Shown: positions 62,949-64,000 of the stretch, piece by piece
Numbering within the stretch: position 1 is the first letter of the stretch
How the letters are laid out: each line of letters opens with the position of its first letter
From: Kistimonas sp964291485
GTDB taxonomy: Bacteria; Pseudomonadota; Gammaproteobacteria; Pseudomonadales; Endozoicomonadaceae
Direction of reading: 5' to 3'
Assembly: GCA_964291485.2 (NCBI GenBank)
Contig: OZ220224.1
Location: forward strand, 2,418,001 to 2,482,000
Length of the DNA: 64,000 nt
Notes under the pieces: generated by a model
What the model was told of the DNA's origin: nothing
The model's database searches: none
What the model saw: the letters and a program-made list of their open reading frames with translations, nothing else
Translations under genes and position numbers: made by a program

Positions 62949-64000
62949 TTATTCAGCACTAGTCAAAACACCACTTTCAACCAAGTCAGCCAGCAGTGAT
63001 ATCCAAGTTTCTTGCTCACTGTCAGGCAAATTTTCTAGGACGTAGCGATTATCACAAACAGCAATGACGGCTGCTTTGAGCGAAACGGGCAATGTATAGT
63101 CTTGACCGTTTGCAAACAAATACACGGCATCGTTATTCTCGGACAGGTACCAAGCAAGTCGTGCATCATCGGCGACCCACAGGTTGGCCGTTAAAGGTTC
63201 GGGGTCAGTTATGACATTCTCAGGATATTTGGGTTCAGTCATCAGCCGACCAAACCAACGCGCCACTTGTTCTGGATTATTAGCATATTTTCGCAATATC
63301 TCTTGAACACGGGTTATGGCCTCAGCGGAAATTTCTGCCGGATGGGATGGCACCTTGAGATCAGGGTCCGCGTAACGCAGGAAATCGGATAAATGCTCAT
63401 TGAGCCAAAGCCCATAATCACTGACCGTTTCACCATGGGAAGGCGCGCGAAAACCGACGGACACAGTCACACAATCATTAGAGGTTGCCGTACCCCAGTG
63501 GGCCACACCGGGCGGAAGATACAGCATGTCGCCTGGCTCCATGTAGAAATCCTGGTCGGTTGTGAATTCTGCCAGGATTTTCAAATCCGGATGAGAGAGC
63601 AGGGGGCTGGTATCATCGCATAATTGGCCACTTTGCCAGTGGCGAGTACCAGATGCTTGGATCAGGAAAACATCATAATTATCAAAATGCGGACCGACTC
63701 CGCCACCCTCGGTAGCGTAGCTGATCATGATATCGTCAAGTCGCCAGTCCGAAATGAAACGAAATTCATTCAGCAACTCTCGAACCTCTGGTACCCAGTG
63801 ATCTACGGCCTGGACGAGCAGCGTCCAGTTGTCAGGGGGGAGGTTCGTGAAATCCTGTTCATTAAACGGACCTCGCTTCAATACCCATTCCTGGTCACCC
63901 AATTGCCGTAGCAAGAGGCGTGATTCAACGGATTCCTCGCAGGCCAATCCCGCCAGCTCATCAGGAGAAATGGGAAGAACCCAGTCAGGTAGGGCCTGCC
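62949..64000 (-). CDS. roxA: Ribosomal protein uL16 arginine hydroxylase (JmjC), 5' end missing
   Basis: At least 350 residues; the frame runs off the right edge of the window. It is a Fe(II)/2-oxoglutarate-dependent oxygenase that in E. coli (YcfD) hydroxylates an arginine of ribosomal protein L16. The edge reads ISPDELAGLAC, like E. coli. The Fe ligands are in GGVGPHFDNYDVFLIQ (HxD) and PPGVAHWGTA (distal His). MEPGDMLYLPPG and VSVGFRAPSHGE complete the cupin core, and a C-terminal helical/winged-helix part follows. About 20-25 residues are missing at the start. Confidence 0.93.
   Translation of the reverse strand, partial: QALPDWVLPISPDELAGLACEESVESRLLLRQLGDQEWVLKRGPFNEQDFTNLPPDNWTLLVQAVDHWVPEVRELLNEFRFISDWRLDDIMISYATEGGGVGPHFDNYDVFLIQASGTRHWQSGQLCDDTSPLLSHPDLKILAEFTTDQDFYMEPGDMLYLPPGVAHWGTATSNDCVTVSVGFRAPSHGETVSDYGLWLNEHLSDFLRYADPDLKVPSHPAEISAEAITRVQEILRKYANNPEQVARWFGRLMTEPKYPENVITDPEPLTANLWVADDARLAWYLSENNDAVYLFANGQDYTLPVSLKAAVIAVCDNRYVLENLPDSEQETWISLLADLVESGVLTSAE

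Overview
The window looks like chromosomal core DNA of a marine gammaproteobacterium. It has roughly 50% G+C by eye. The gene order resembles Pseudomonadales/Oceanospirillales: uvrY(gacA)-uvrC-pgsA-tRNA Gly/Cys/Leu, ETF-QO divergent from etfBA with a PsrA-type palindrome between them, fimL, a FimV-like gene and glcB. An Endozoicomonas-like, host-associated organism would fit the N-acetylglucosamine PTS locus, a secreted sphingomyelinase and the IS5-type insertion, but that genus assignment is inference.

Layout: 0-10 kb has a partial dnaQ, nhaB, a dienoyl-CoA-isomerase-like crotonase, fimL, nudC, a TSUP permease, an SCP2 protein, sohB and acuI/yhdH. 10-18 kb has two CPA2 antiporters, a sulfite/nitrite reductase with its DUF934 partner, small membrane proteins and an unrecognised exported protein. 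18-26 kb is a GlcNAc island: nagB-nagA-nagC on the minus strand, divergent from nagE, a fused EIIA-HPr-EI gene broken by a frameshift in a G tract, and an EIIB-like protein lacking the phosphorylated Cys. 26-36 kb has fieF, an RND efflux pair, a MOSC protein, pepD and sdaA. 36-43 kb has a sphingomyelinase with a lectin domain, yfbR and yfbS, flanked by two inward-facing copies of a structured repeat that looks like a small RNA. 43-51 kb has the ETF system, uvrY-uvrC-pgsA and four tRNAs. 51-53 kb holds decayed MFS and AraC genes. 53-62 kb holds the glyoxylate shunt: two isocitrate lyase genes around a LysR gene, an IS5 element and an orphan gene split by the IS, then malate synthase G. The right end has a FimV-like gene and a partial ribosomal oxygenase (roxA/ycfD).

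The most interesting items are: (i) the two-copy candidate sRNA family, with a compensatory base pair and a conserved anti-Shine-Dalgarno-like stretch; (ii) the two aceA copies, with 1,101 bp of identical interior but diverged ends, which suggests gene conversion; (iii) an IS5 whose removal restores a longer reading frame; (iv) the frameshifted PTS phosphotransferase and its Cys-less EIIB neighbour; (v) a promoter-like block shared by aceA copy 1 and glcB. Together the GlcNAc, ETF/beta-oxidation and glyoxylate genes suggest a cell using amino sugars and fatty acids as carbon sources. All similarity statements are from recognition of motifs and family sequences by reading; no database search was run.
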